64,000 nt of DNA from Acetobacter lovaniensis (GCF_014207635.1 NZ_JACHIE010000001.1:310001-374000); one strand, 5' to 3'; counted from the stretch's first letter, positions 8,177 through 17,283 are shown. Notes: generated by a model from the sequence alone, not told the origin. Numbers and translations: made by a program.

Positions 8177-9289
8177 ATGATCGTTGCCGTCACCCTCTCG
8201 CGGTATATTGCGCGGCAGTTCCTGCTGTGGGTGCTGATCATGATTGCGGCGCTCACAGGTATTATCTGCCTGTTCGATCTGATTGACCTGTTTCGCCGCG
8301 TCTCCTCCCGCCCGGAGGTTTCCTCCAACATCGTAACGGAAATCGCCGGGCTGCACGTACCCTATTTTGCCATTGAAATTCTGCCATTTGGCATTCTGCT
8401 CGGGGGCATTGTGTGCTTCTGGCGGCTGACCCGCTCATCCGAACTGGTTGTGGCGCGCGCGGCGGGGCTTTCGGTCTGGCAGTTTCTGGCAGCACCTCTG
8501 ACCTGCGCCGTTCTGCTTGGCGTTCTGGCGACCTGTGTCATCTCCCCTTTTTCTTCGGTCATGTACCGTCGGGCCGCGGATCTGGACCAGCAGTATCTCC
8601 GCTCCGATGGAGGGCCACTCAGCCTTTCTGGCGGTTCACTGTGGCTACGGCAGGCAGACACACAATACGACCCCCACGGCGTAACCATGCTGCATGCGGG
8701 GGATGTACAGGTGACGCAGGGGCAGTTGCATATTCGCGATATCAGCGTGTTTCGGCTCGACCATGAAGACAAGCTGATCATGCGAATCGAATCCCCCAGA
8801 GGGTCTTTGAAAAACGCAGGATGGGAGCTTACCGAGGCATCGGTGGTCCGGCCCAACAACATTCTAACACCTGTTGGCGTCGTCATCCTCCCCACAAGCC
8901 TGACCCTTGAACGGGTGCAGGAAAGCTTTGCCTCACCCGACACGCTTTCCGTCTGGGCACTGCCGGGTTTTATAACCTTGCTGGATCATTCAGGTTTTTC
9001 ATCCATTCGCCACCGTATTCATTTCCAGTCTCTTCTGGCATTACCTATACTGGCAGGCACCATGGCGCTGGTTTCCGCCGGTTTTTCCATGCGTTCGTCA
9101 CGGCGGGGGGGCGTTGCCAAAATGGTTGGGTCTGGTGTTGCGGCGGGTTTTCTGCTTTTCACCATATCCAAAGTCGCTGAGCAGTTAGGAAAGTCAGGAG
9201 CGCTTCCCCCCGTTCTGGCTGCATGGGCACCTACCCTTGCCGGGCTCTGTCTGGCTGTTGCACTACTTCTTCATCTGGAGGATGGCTGA
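8177..9289 (+). CDS. lptG: LPS export ABC transporter permease LptG
   Basis: Partner of LptF in the LPS extractor. The protein has 370 residues with the same plan: membrane helices at about residues 10-30, 60-80 and 105-125, a periplasmic jellyroll, then three C-terminal helices ending in LCLAVALLLHL. The coupling-helix region reads RSSELVVARAAGLSVWQFLAAP. Start ATG 8177. Its stop (9287-9289) abuts the TTG start of lptD, and a GGAGG at 9277-9281 inside the lptG end serves lptD, so expression of inner- and outer-membrane LPS transport parts is coupled. Confidence 0.93.
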   Translation: MIVAVTLSRYIARQFLLWVLIMIAALTGIICLFDLIDLFRRVSSRPEVSSNIVTEIAGLHVPYFAIEILPFGILLGGIVCFWRLTRSSELVVARAAGLSVWQFLAAPLTCAVLLGVLATCVISPFSSVMYRRAADLDQQYLRSDGGPLSLSGGSLWLRQADTQYDPHGVTMLHAGDVQVTQGQLHIRDISVFRLDHEDKLIMRIESPRGSLKNAGWELTEASVVRPNNILTPVGVVILPTSLTLERVQESFASPDTLSVWALPGFITLLDHSGFSSIRHRIHFQSLLALPILAGTMALVSAGFSMRSSRRGGVAKMVGSGVAAGFLLFTISKVAEQLGKSGALPPVLAAWAPTLAGLCLAVALLLHLEDG

Positions 9290-11623
9290 TTGATCGTGGC
9301 GCTCCGGCCCTTTTGCTGCGCTCTGCTGCGCCGCCGCTCCACCCTGAGTGCTGCAACAGCACTGGGGAGCGTTGCTGCCTGTCTGGTGATCAGCCAGCCC
9401 AAAACGGCTCTTGCGCAGTTCAAACCCCGGTCCATGCACGTCAACTCCCAGCAGCGGACATCCCCCAACGACCCGGCCACCTTTCAGGCCGACAAGGTTG
9501 ATTACAACGACGTTGAACACACCGTAACCTGGACCGGCAACGTACAGGTCTGGCAGGGCGACCGCGTCCTGCGTGCGGACAAGATCGTGTATGACAGGGA
9601 CACGGGCCTTATGGCCGCACGTGGAAATGTTGTTACCATCCAGCCCAATGGCTCGGTCATATATGCCCATTATGCCGAGCTGACAGGCGGCATGAAGGAC
9701 GGGATCATGCTGCATGTGAACGCCACCATGCCAGACAACGCCAAACTGGCCGCCAATGGCATGCGGCGCACCGGCGGCAAGATCAACGACATGAGCCGCG
9801 CCGTGTATACGGCCTGCGAAATCTGCGAAAAAGACAAAACCCGCCCGCCCTTCTGGCAGTTCCGCGCTTTTGATGCGACACAGGACCTTGAACACCAGAA
9901 GATAGACTTCCGCGATGCCTACCTTGATATTCTGGGTGTACCGGTCGTCTACCTGCCCTATTTTTCCATGACCGATCCGTCCGCCAAGCGACGGAGCGGT
10001 TTTCTCATGCCGGGGCTTACCCCGCATGACCGCTACCTTGGCACCTATATTACCATTCCCTACTACTGGGTGATCAACCAGCAGTCGGATATGAGCGTAC
10101 AGGGGCTGCTCGCCACCAAGACGGGACCACAGTTGAGCGGGCTTTACCGTAACCGCCTGAACTTTGGTCTGCTGAGCGTCCGTGCCGGTATCGCTTACGA
10201 TACGCACAGAGCCAAAATGTACACGAACAACTTCGGTGATGAGGAAAAAAGTGGTGGCAACCATGGCTTGCAGGGCCACGTGTTCGTCAGCGGCAACTTC
10301 TCCATCAACAAATACTGGCTCGCGGGCGCGAACATCAACTACACCAGTTCCGCCAACTATATGCGAGACTACCGTGTGCAGGGTTATGGGGCAGACACCC
10401 TGAACTCCAACGCCTATCTGGAAGGGTTTGGCACCGGGTCTTACAACCGTCTGGACGGGCAGTACTATGAAGGGCTGAACCAGGGGATCATCCACAACAG
10501 GGACCTGCCCCTTGTGCTGCCCCGCTACACCTACAGCTTTACCGGCCAGCCTGACATGCTGGGGGGGCGCCTGAGCGTCAACACAACAGACTTCAACGTC
10601 AAGCGCGATAACGGGGTTTCCGACCAGCGCGGTGAATTGCAGCTGAACTGGAACCGCCCGTTCCACACAAAAATGGGCCAGCAGTTCCTGCTGACCCTGC
10701 GTCTGGATTCAATGGTCTACCGCGCCCGCAAACTGTACCAGCAGCCGACCTATTACAATACGGCCCATACCTCCGTTACCGGGCAGGTTCTGCCGACCAT
10801 AGCCCTTAAAACCAACTGGCCATTCGTGCGCACTTTTGAGCGCGGTCGCGGCACACAGCTGATCGAGCCGATTGTGCAGGGCATTTACGCCCCCAATACC
10901 GGCAATAACGGCAATGACATGATCCCCAACGAAGACAGCATGAGCTACGAATTTACCGACAGCACGCTGTTTTCCCTCAACCGGTATCAGGGTACGGACA
11001 GGCTGGATGGCGGGCTACGCGGCAACGTGGGCGTACATGCCAACTGGACATGGGACGGGCACATTGTGGACCTGCTGGCAGGCGAAAGTTTTCAGCAGCA
11101 CATTACACATGACATGATCCCCTATTCCGGTCTTGACCACCATGCTTCAGACGTGGTGGCGCGCGCACGGGTTATTCCCAGCCAGTATTTTGACTTCACG
11201 GCCCGCATGCGTCTGGACCCGCACAAGACCAAAATCAACTTTGGCGATGCGCTCTTCAGCGCTGGTGTGCCGCACTTCCGCGTTCGTGGTGGTTACATTT
11301 ACGAACCCGTCACACCCTACTACTATTTTGCCACCAACTACCGCGCCTATTCCCCCAATCAGCTCTACACGACACAGACCAGCGAACTCAGCGGCGGCGT
11401 GTCCGTGGACTGGCAGAGCTGGCACGCCTCGGGCTTTTCCCGGCGCAGCCTTTCACGCAAGAACTTCGTCTCTCTCGGCGGGGATATCGGGTATGATAAT
11501 GACTGCTTCGCTATCGACTTCATGTACCTGAAGCAATACACCACCATTGGTGGGCAGCAGCGTAACTCGACCTATCTGATCACGGTGAGCCTTAAAACGC
11601 TGGGGGCTTTCGGCCTCAAGTAA
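9290..11623 (+). CDS. lptD: LPS-assembly outer-membrane protein LptD
   Basis: Outer-membrane translocon that inserts LPS into the outer leaflet together with LptE. The protein has 777 residues: an N-terminal signal peptide (hydrophobic stretch ending near KTALAQ, residue 44), then an OstA/LptA-like beta-jellyroll at about residues 60-165 (FQADKVDYNDVEHTVTWTG, ADKIVYDRDTG). A large C-terminal barrel follows (about 210-777). The CEIC pair near residue 178, followed by RPPFWQ, is the family's characteristic cysteine motif at the domain junction. The start is TTG at 9290 with GGAGG eight bases upstream; a GTG at 9296 is the alternative. It is longer than the inner-membrane genes but normal for LptD. 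Confidence 0.93.
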   Translation: MIVALRPFCCALLRRRSTLSAATALGSVAACLVISQPKTALAQFKPRSMHVNSQQRTSPNDPATFQADKVDYNDVEHTVTWTGNVQVWQGDRVLRADKIVYDRDTGLMAARGNVVTIQPNGSVIYAHYAELTGGMKDGIMLHVNATMPDNAKLAANGMRRTGGKINDMSRAVYTACEICEKDKTRPPFWQFRAFDATQDLEHQKIDFRDAYLDILGVPVVYLPYFSMTDPSAKRRSGFLMPGLTPHDRYLGTYITIPYYWVINQQSDMSVQGLLATKTGPQLSGLYRNRLNFGLLSVRAGIAYDTHRAKMYTNNFGDEEKSGGNHGLQGHVFVSGNFSINKYWLAGANINYTSSANYMRDYRVQGYGADTLNSNAYLEGFGTGSYNRLDGQYYEGLNQGIIHNRDLPLVLPRYTYSFTGQPDMLGGRLSVNTTDFNVKRDNGVSDQRGELQLNWNRPFHTKMGQQFLLTLRLDSMVYRARKLYQQPTYYNTAHTSVTGQVLPTIALKTNWPFVRTFERGRGTQLIEPIVQGIYAPNTGNNGNDMIPNEDSMSYEFTDSTLFSLNRYQGTDRLDGGLRGNVGVHANWTWDGHIVDLLAGESFQQHITHDMIPYSGLDHHASDVVARARVIPSQYFDFTARMRLDPHKTKINFGDALFSAGVPHFRVRGGYIYEPVTPYYYFATNYRAYSPNQLYTTQTSELSGGVSVDWQSWHASGFSRRSLSRKNFVSLGGDIGYDNDCFAIDFMYLKQYTTIGGQQRNSTYLITVSLKTLGAFGLK

Positions 11624-11704
11624 GAACCGCTTCAAAAACAGTGCCATCTCCGGTATCACAAACAGATCGTTCTGATATGGCAGAAAGCTGAAAGACCGTT
11701 CCGT

Positions 11705-13075
11705 ATGAGTCTGCGCTCCTTAACACTGGCTTGTTGTTCTCTTACCGCGCTGGCTCTTCCGGTCTGTGCGGCGGCTCCCCATGCCGCGGCGGCCACCCAC
11801 CACCATTCATCTGGCTCCAAATCCGCGCAGGCTCCTGCGAGCGGGGCACAACCCGAACCGGACGACATGATCGTTGCGGTCGTCAACAGTATTCCCCTGA
11901 CCAAAAGGGACGTGGACAACCGAGGCAAGCTGTTTGCCCTCTCCACCGGCCTGCCCGTGTCCGATGACCTGATGGCGCGCCTGCGCCCACAGATTATCCG
12001 TCAGATGATTGATGAAAAGCTGCGCACGCAGGAAATCCTGAGCCGCCACATCAACATTGCTCCTGAACAGATTGCCGCAGCCATTGGCAACATTGAAAAG
12101 CGCAATGGTATGCCCGCAGGCACCCTGCGCAACCATCTTGCAAAGGATGGTGTCTCCCTGACCACGCTGATCGACCAGTTGCGCGTCCAGATCGGCTGGA
12201 TTCAGGTTCTGCGGCAGGAACTTGGGCCGCGCTCACGCGTATCCGCTGGCGATATTGCCCAGCGTCAGGCCGCGCTAAAACGCGAAGAAGGCCGGACGGA
12301 ATACGAAATCAGCGAAATTTTTGTCAAGGTGGATGACCCCCGCCACGCGGAGGAAGAACTCGCCTTTACCAATACGGTTATTGACGAACTGCGCAAAGGT
12401 GCTCCCTTCCCCATTGTTGCCGCCCAGTTCTCCCAGAGCCAGACAGCACTTGACGGTGGCTCCATGGGCTGGGTGCAGGAAGATGAGCTGGACCCCAGCG
12501 TGGTCGATATTGTCCGCCGGATGCCTGTGGGCATCGGCGCTGTTTCCAACCCCATTACCGTGCCCGGCGGCTTCCTGATTGTCACATTGAACGGCAAACG
12601 GGTTGTGGGGAAAGAAATCGGGCATATGGTTGATATCCGTCAGGCTTTTGTGGCGTTTGATACACCTCTCGATCCCCAGCATGTGACCCCCCAGCAGGAG
12701 GCCGCGCTCCAGAAGGCCATGCACATCAGCCAGACAACCCATAGCTGTCCGGAAATGGAAGCCGCCAACAGGGGAGAAGGGGAAAAACGCCCCAGCAACC
12801 CCGGCGAACTGCCGCTTGAGCGCCTGAACCCACAGATGCAGTCTGTGCTGGCCGAACTTCCCATTGGTCAGGTTTCACGCCCCATGGTCTCACGCGAGGG
12901 GATTGACCTGCTGATGGTCTGCTCCAAATCGGAAAAGAACTTTTCCAACCGCTCCCCGAGCGAAATTGCCGATCAGTTGATGAACGAGCGCGTGGAACAG
13001 GCCGCACGCCAGCTTGATAGCGACCTGCACCGCCGCGCCATGATCGACCTGCGCGTTAAACTGAAAGGGGCGTAA
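11705..13075 (+). CDS. surA: Periplasmic chaperone / peptidyl-prolyl isomerase SurA
   Basis: Chaperone for outer-membrane proteins, LptD being a classical client, so its position right after lptD makes sense. The protein has 456 residues. A signal peptide ends near VCAAA (residue 24), followed by a His/Ser/Ala-rich linker. The SurA N-domain (about 52-185) reads IVAVVNSIPLTKRDVDNR. A parvulin PPIase domain (about 195-305) carries EISEIFVKV and GGSMGWVQEDELDP, and a C-terminal degenerate parvulin region reaches SREGIDLLMVCSK. The ribosome site before ATG 11705 is weak. The pdxA gene that often sits between surA and rsmA in Proteobacteria is absent. Confidence 0.9.
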   Translation: MSLRSLTLACCSLTALALPVCAAAPHAAAATHHHSSGSKSAQAPASGAQPEPDDMIVAVVNSIPLTKRDVDNRGKLFALSTGLPVSDDLMARLRPQIIRQMIDEKLRTQEILSRHINIAPEQIAAAIGNIEKRNGMPAGTLRNHLAKDGVSLTTLIDQLRVQIGWIQVLRQELGPRSRVSAGDIAQRQAALKREEGRTEYEISEIFVKVDDPRHAEEELAFTNTVIDELRKGAPFPIVAAQFSQSQTALDGGSMGWVQEDELDPSVVDIVRRMPVGIGAVSNPITVPGGFLIVTLNGKRVVGKEIGHMVDIRQAFVAFDTPLDPQHVTPQQEAALQKAMHISQTTHSCPEMEAANRGEGEKRPSNPGELPLERLNPQMQSVLAELPIGQVSRPMVSREGIDLLMVCSKSEKNFSNRSPSEIADQLMNERVEQAARQLDSDLHRRAMIDLRVKLKGA

Positions 13076-13077
13076 CT

Positions 13078-13902
13078 CTGCCTCCCGAACTGGAAAGCCT
13101 GCGCGACGTCATCCGCAGGCATGAACTGGACGCCCGCAAGGCGCTGGGCCAGCACTTTTTGCTCGACCCCGGCATTACCGACCACATTGCTGCCCTTGCG
13201 GGTACGCTGGACGGACAGCATGTTGTTGAAGTTGGTCCCGGCCCGGGTGGGCTGACACGCTCCCTGCTGGCGGCAGGGGCTACCAGCGTTACCGCAGTGG
13301 AGCTGGATAGCCGCGCTGTGGCTGTTATTCAGGAACTGGCCCAGTTCTACCCCGGCCGCCTGAGCGTGATCGAGGCTGACGCCCTTAAACAGGACCTGAC
13401 AGCCCTCTGCCCTGCCCCCCGCCAGATTGTCGCCAACCTGCCCTACAATGTTGCCACCCCTCTGCTTGTAGGCTGGTTACGACAGGGCACAGCATGGGGG
13501 CGGCTGACCCTTATGTTCCAGTTGGAAGTGGCAGAGCGGATCTGTGCCGCACCCGATAGCGAACATTACGGCCGCCTTGCCGTACTAAGCCAGTGGTGTG
13601 CCGATTGCGCCGTGGTAATGAAGCTGCCACCGGGGGCCTTTACGCCTCCTCCGGCGGTCTGGTCCGCTGTGGCCAGCATTACGCCTCACCGCGAGCAGCC
13701 TGCCCCTGCCCTGTTCAAAGCCATGGAGCGTGTTACTGCCGCGGCTTTTGGCCAAAGGCGTAAAATGCTGCGCGGCTCGCTCAAGAGCCTGAACGGTGCC
13801 AAACTGCTGGATGCCGCCGCCATAGACGGCACCCGCCGGGCCGAAACCCTGAGCATTGCAGAGTTTGACCAGTTGGCCCGCGCCCATCTGGCGCTGGGTT
13901 AG
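13078..13902 (+). CDS. rsmA: 16S rRNA (adenine1518/1519-N6) dimethyltransferase RsmA (KsgA), probable CTG start
   Basis: Dimethylates two adjacent adenines near the 3-prime end of 16S rRNA in a late 30S assembly step. From CTG 13078 the protein has 274 residues. It carries the SAM-binding GQHF motif (24-27), EVGPGPGGLT (motif I) and NLPYNVATPL (the NLPY catalytic motif). In this frame the last stop upstream is TAA 13057-13059, and no ATG, GTG or TTG occurs before the TTG at 13159, which would delete residues 1-27 including GQHF. CTG 13078 has AGGGG (13066-13070) seven bases upstream, inside the end of surA, and lies two bases after the surA stop. I therefore infer a rare CTG start with translational coupling. 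It ends convergently, overlapping cfa by four bases. Confidence 0.88.
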   Translation: MPPELESLRDVIRRHELDARKALGQHFLLDPGITDHIAALAGTLDGQHVVEVGPGPGGLTRSLLAAGATSVTAVELDSRAVAVIQELAQFYPGRLSVIEADALKQDLTALCPAPRQIVANLPYNVATPLLVGWLRQGTAWGRLTLMFQLEVAERICAAPDSEHYGRLAVLSQWCADCAVVMKLPPGAFTPPPAVWSAVASITPHREQPAPALFKAMERVTAAAFGQRRKMLRGSLKSLNGAKLLDAAAIDGTRRAETLSIAEFDQLARAHLALG

Positions 13903-15125
13903 TTCGCGCCAGTTTTGCTCCGCTCTGCATCCACCATATAGTCGCGGGTATAAGGTACAGCACTTATGGAGGGGGAGAGCAGCAACTGGAAGTTCATGTG
14001 CCCCTGCACACGGAAAGCCAGTTCGGCTGCGGCCAGATAGAACTCGAACATTCTGGCAAAGCGTTCGTCATACATGGCTACGGCTTCGGGGCGGCGTGCG
14101 GCAAAACGCTCGCGCCAGATGGCAATGGTTCTGGCATAGTGCAGGCGCAGGATTTCACAATCCGTCACCCATAGGCCCGTCTGCTGCACGGCAGAAAAAA
14201 CCTCGCTCAATGCAGGGGAATACCCACCGGGGAAGATGTATTTGTTCATCCACGGGTTGGTTGTGCCCGGCTCGTCACTCCGGCCTATGGAGTGGATCAG
14301 CGCTATGCCATCGGGGGTAAGGGCATTGCGGATGGTTTCAAAAAACGCCTTGTAGTGCCCGACCCCGACGTGCTCGAACATGCCAACTGAGACAATCCGG
14401 TCAAACCTGCGCGTGAGGTGGCGGTAATCCAGCAGCTCAAAACGCACCTGCCCGGCAAGCCCGGCATCCTGCGCACGCTGGCGTGCAAAAGCCAGCTGTT
14501 CTTCCGAGAGGGTAATCCCCGTAACACTGGCACCGTAATCCTTGGCCAGTGTCAGGGCCATGCCACCCCAGCCACAGCCTATATCCAGCACTTCCAGCCC
14601 GGGCCGGTCGAGTTTGAGCTTGGAGGCAATGTGGTGTTTTTTGGCTTCCTGTGCTGCATCCAGCGTTTCCTCCCCGGTGGGGAAGTAGGCGCAGGAATAC
14701 TGCCAGTCCTTATCCAGAAACAGCGCATACAGGCTGTTCCCCAGATCATAATGATGAGCCACATTCTGCTTGGAGCGCGCGGTGGAATTAAACTGGATCC
14801 AACCGCGCCGCACATAGCGAAAAGCCGCGGAAAGCTGCTCTGCAATATGGCCAGCGGGGTTCATGGCATTCAGCATAAGCAGGTGCAGCAGGTCGTACAG
14901 GGTGCAGTCCAGCGGCTCCAGAACGCCATCCATATAGGCTTCGCCAAAGGCCAGACCGGGGTTGAGCACAAGGGATTTAACGGCAGCCGCATTCTTTAAA
15001 TGCACGCCAGCCTGCGGGCCGGGTTTTGCGCCCTGGTAAACTGTGGTGGTCGCGTCTGGCCATAACACGCGCAGGGAGCCAGCTTCCACAAAATGCCGCA
15101 AGATCGGCCCCAGAACGCGCTTCAT
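13899..15125 (-). CDS. cfa: Cyclopropane-fatty-acyl-phospholipid synthase
   Basis: SAM-dependent enzyme that converts cis double bonds of membrane phospholipid acyl chains to cyclopropane rings, usually in stationary phase or acid stress. The protein has 408 residues. The N-terminal lipid-binding region contains GLAFGEAYMDG. The Rossmann SAM site is VLDIGCGWGG (about residues 181-190), preceded by YSCAYF and followed by VSVGMFEHVG and the C-terminal FNQ-like mixed domain. The ATG at 15125 has GGGA nine bases upstream; a GTG at 15131 is too close to that site. The gene is alone on this strand after the ribosomal operon terminator, so it probably has its own promoter in the AT-rich gap at 15126-15189. 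Confidence 0.92.
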   Translation of the reverse strand: MKRVLGPILRHFVEAGSLRVLWPDATTTVYQGAKPGPQAGVHLKNAAAVKSLVLNPGLAFGEAYMDGVLEPLDCTLYDLLHLLMLNAMNPAGHIAEQLSAAFRYVRRGWIQFNSTARSKQNVAHHYDLGNSLYALFLDKDWQYSCAYFPTGEETLDAAQEAKKHHIASKLKLDRPGLEVLDIGCGWGGMALTLAKDYGASVTGITLSEEQLAFARQRAQDAGLAGQVRFELLDYRHLTRRFDRIVSVGMFEHVGVGHYKAFFETIRNALTPDGIALIHSIGRSDEPGTTNPWMNKYIFPGGYSPALSEVFSAVQQTGLWVTDCEILRLHYARTIAIWRERFAARRPEAVAMYDERFARMFEFYLAAAELAFRVQGHMNFQLLLSPSISAVPYTRDYMVDAERSKTGAN

Positions 15126-15140
15126 GCTCACGTTTCCCTA

Positions 15141-15160
15141 TGCTTAAAAATAATTAAGCA
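15141..15160. promoter_or_regulatory. AT-rich dyad just upstream of cfa
   Basis: TGCTTA (15141-15146) and TAAGCA (15155-15160) flank an eight-base AT spacer, 16 bases before the cfa start. It may be part of the promoter or an operator; the assignment is speculative. Confidence 0.3.
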
Positions 15161-15189
15161 AATACATAGAACGAAACGGACAAACCGAC

Positions 15190-15219
15190 AAAAAAAAAGG
15201 ACCGGCCTGAGCCGATCCT
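15190..15219 (-). terminator. Intrinsic terminator of rpsF-rpsR-rplI
   Basis: On the minus strand AGGATCGGC, loop TCAG, GCCGGTCCT form a nine-pair stem with one G-U pair, followed by a run of T (complement of 15190-15198). It lies about 30 bases after the rplI stop. Confidence 0.9.
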
Positions 15220-15247
15220 CTTTTCACACTCTCGCAAAAGCGAAAAA

Positions 15248-15838
15248 TCAGGCCGTTGCGTCCTGAGCTTCAACTTCTTCTGCGTCAGCAACGATTTCGC
15301 CTTCGACAAAGGCTTCGTCACCGGCCAGAGTGGCTTCTTCTTCCACGGAGGTCGCTTCGCCACGTGCCTGACGTTCAGCTTCTTCCTGCGAACGGGCAAC
15401 GTTAACGATAACAGACACGACAACTTCCGGGTGCAGAGCAACCTTGACCTCATAAAGCCCGAGGGACTTGATGGGGTGAGCAAGGGAGACCTGCTGGCGG
15501 GAGATGGTAAAACCAGCTTCCGTTACGGACTGTGCCACGTCGCGGGTGCTCACGGAGCCATACAGGCTGCCGCTGTCACCAGCCTGACGGATCAGAACAA
15601 CCGCCAGACCTTCCATCCGTTCGGACAGACGTTCTGCTTCTTCGCGGTTTTTGATGTTCTGTGCTTCAAGCTGTGCACGTTCACGATCAAAACGGGCGCG
15701 GTTGGCTTCGTTCGCACGAATGGCCATGCCCTGCGGCAGCAGGTAGTTACGGGCATAACCCGGACGAACCTTTACCGCATCACCCATCTGACCCAGATGC
15801 GCAACGCGCTGGAGCAGGATTACTTCTGTAGCAGCCAT
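15248..15838 (-). CDS. rplI: 50S ribosomal protein L9
   Basis: Binds domain V of 23S rRNA at the base of the L1 stalk. The protein has 196 residues. The N-domain has the L9 signature [25 protein letters not shown] (positions 15-39). A long connecting helix and the C-domain follow to about residue 150 ([13 protein letters not shown]). The remaining 45 or so residues are an acidic Glu/Ala-rich tail longer than the E. coli protein; such tails are common in Alphaproteobacteria. Third gene of the rpsF-rpsR-rplI operon, 11 bases after rpsR. Confidence 0.97.
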   Translation of the reverse strand: MAATEVILLQRVAHLGQMGDAVKVRPGYARNYLLPQGMAIRANEANRARFDRERAQLEAQNIKNREEAERLSERMEGLAVVLIRQAGDSGSLYGSVSTRDVAQSVTEAGFTISRQQVSLAHPIKSLGLYEVKVALHPEVVVSVIVNVARSQEEAERQARGEATSVEEEATLAGDEAFVEGEIVADAEEVEAQDATA

Positions 15839-15849
15839 GGTTGTTCCCC

Positions 15850-16125
15850 TCAGCTCACAACGTAAGGAAGCAGAGCCAGGAAGCGGGCACGCTTGATAGC
15901 CTGTGCCAGCTCACGCTGCTTTTTTGCGGAAACCGCCGTAATGCGGCTCGGCACGATCTTTCCACGTTCGGAAAGGAAGCGGCTGAGCAGACGCACGTCC
16001 TTGTAGTCGATCTTCGGCGCGTTGGGGCCGGAGAACGGGCAGGACTTGCGACGACGGTAGAACGGACGGCGAGCGCCAACAGCCGGACGACGGGCGGCGG
16101 GATTGATTTCTGTGGTTTCAGACAT
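15850..16125 (-). CDS. rpsR: 30S ribosomal protein S18
   Basis: Small-subunit protein that binds 16S rRNA as a heterodimer with S6, encoded next door. The protein has 91 residues. The core from RRKSCPFSG (residues 25-33) through [19 protein letters not shown] to the conserved [18 protein letters not shown] end is typical. The first 20 residues are an Ala/Arg-rich extension. It starts five bases after the rpsF stop. Confidence 0.97.
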   Translation of the reverse strand: MSETTEINPAARRPAVGARRPFYRRRKSCPFSGPNAPKIDYKDVRLLSRFLSERGKIVPSRITAVSAKKQRELAQAIKRARFLALLPYVVS

Positions 16126-16130
16126 CTGAA

Positions 16131-16586
16131 TTACTCCGCTGCGTTTTCTGGCTGGTCAGCAATCCGGTCGTCGCCACCGCGACGGCCGCCACGACCGCTT
16201 TCAAAACGGCCACCGGCTGGCTTGGCGCCACCACGGAAGCTGCCGCGTTCGCCACGGTCTTCGCCCTTGCGGGACAGAACGGGGGACGGTGCTTCGTCAA
16301 TTTCATCCACCCGCAGCGTCAGCAGACGCAGGATGTCTTCATTGAGGGACAGCTGGCGTTCAATTTCCTTGAGCAGCTCGGAGCGCACTTCCAGACCCAG
16401 AAGAGCGTAATGGCCCTTGCGGTTCTTTTTGATGCGGTATGAAAGGCTGCGCAGGCCCCAGTATTCGCGCTTGCGAACGGCACCGCCGTCTGCTTCGATC
16501 TGAGCGGCAATACCGTCCAGAATAGCGTCCACCTGCTGCTGTGAAATATCATTACGTGCGATCAGCACGCTTTCGTAAAGTGGCAT
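16131..16586 (-). CDS. rpsF: 30S ribosomal protein S6
   Basis: Platform protein of the 30S subunit that pairs with S18. The protein has 151 residues. The conserved fold runs from [14 protein letters not shown] to about residue 95 ([14 protein letters not shown]). After it comes a basic, Arg/Gly-rich tail (about 105-145: [14 protein letters not shown]) ending in acidic residues, an extension beyond the E. coli core. The ATG at 16586 is chosen because AAGGGAG lies six bases upstream; a TTG seven codons earlier would place that site inside the gene. No ssb or priB gene intervenes between rpsF and rpsR. Confidence 0.96.
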   Translation of the reverse strand: MPLYESVLIARNDISQQQVDAILDGIAAQIEADGGAVRKREYWGLRSLSYRIKKNRKGHYALLGLEVRSELLKEIERQLSLNEDILRLLTLRVDEIDEAPSPVLSRKGEDRGERGSFRGGAKPAGGRFESGRGGRRGGDDRIADQPENAAE

Positions 16587-16620
16587 GTTTGCTCCCTTCG
16601 GATACAATCAACCCATCCAC

Positions 16621-16636
16621 GCCGAACCCTTTCGGC
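16621..16636 (-). promoter_or_regulatory. Leader hairpin upstream of rpsF (candidate S6:S18 autoregulatory RNA)
   Basis: On the minus strand GCCGAA, loop AGGG, TTCGGC form a perfect stem 35-50 bases before the rpsF start, preceded by a CCGC run. Bacterial rpsF leaders often carry an S6:S18-binding stem with a CCG bulge. The position and CCG are suggestive, but the full motif was not modelled. Confidence 0.35.
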
Positions 16637-16743
16637 AGCGGAGCCTCTGAACTGGCCAGAAAGCGAGGGTATAGCCGGACCAATGCCTGAGCCCGGCAGG
16701 GAAAGGGAGTGTCAACCACACCCAGCCCGAAAATGCAAGATAT

Positions 16744-17283
16744 TTAGCAGCGCAGATGCGCAGGAATATCCAGTCCAAGGCGGTCTGGCACGTCCCATTC
16801 CTCATCCACGCGGCGGATGATCTCAAACCCCATCTGCCGGTAGAGCGGTAGAGCGCGGGGATGGTCCGCCGTGCAGGTATTGACCCGCACGCTCTGCGGG
16901 CCATAAGCCCATGCTTGGCGCAGCACCCCATCCAGAAAAGCCCGGCCAACACCCAGCCCTATGGCTTCGGGCAGCAGTCCGAAATAGGCCAGATTGATGT
17001 TCTGCGGGTCACCCAGATTAAGCTCGTAAAAACCGCGAATATGCTCGTGCTCACGCAGCAGGCCAACTTTTATGGGAGCTGTCGCCAGCAGACTGGCCAA
17101 AGCCTTGTCTGACAGAACCTGCCGCATCCACCAGCAGCAGTTGCGCCCCACACCAAAATGCAGGGTACGGTACTGGGTCAAGGACAGGCGCACGTCATTT
17201 TCAAGCACCCAGCCCGGCGGCAAGGCCCGAGCGGGCGTTGCCGGGGGCTGGTCCATACGCATGAAGGTGACCTGCACCTGCAT
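16744..17283 (-). CDS. GNAT-family N-acetyltransferase
   Basis: About 179 residues with the acetyl-CoA fold. LAYFGLLPEAIGLGVGRAFL (about residues 99-118) contains the Q/RxxGxG/A-like pyrophosphate loop, and VNTCTADHPRALPLYRQMGFE is a typical GNAT motif B. The N-terminal WWMRQVLSD segment matches a subgroup of GNATs with this layout; the acceptor is unknown. I choose ATG 17283 because the family aligns from there. An ATG at 17322 overlaps the last codons of rpoD and is possible by coupling. It lies directly downstream of rpoD on the same strand. Confidence 0.8.
   Translation of the reverse strand: MQVQVTFMRMDQPPATPARALPPGWVLENDVRLSLTQYRTLHFGVGRNCCWWMRQVLSDKALASLLATAPIKVGLLREHEHIRGFYELNLGDPQNINLAYFGLLPEAIGLGVGRAFLDGVLRQAWAYGPQSVRVNTCTADHPRALPLYRQMGFEIIRRVDEEWDVPDRLGLDIPAHLRC

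Noticed and set aside
9263..10666. 467-codon open frame antisense to lptD
   Set aside because: It mirrors lptD codon bias, has no ribosome site or family-like sequence, and lptD on the plus strand is unambiguous.
16690..16720. TTGACA (minus strand) as the -35 of rpsF
   Set aside because: No acceptable -10 at 16-18 bases; the nearest TATACC is about 36 bases away.
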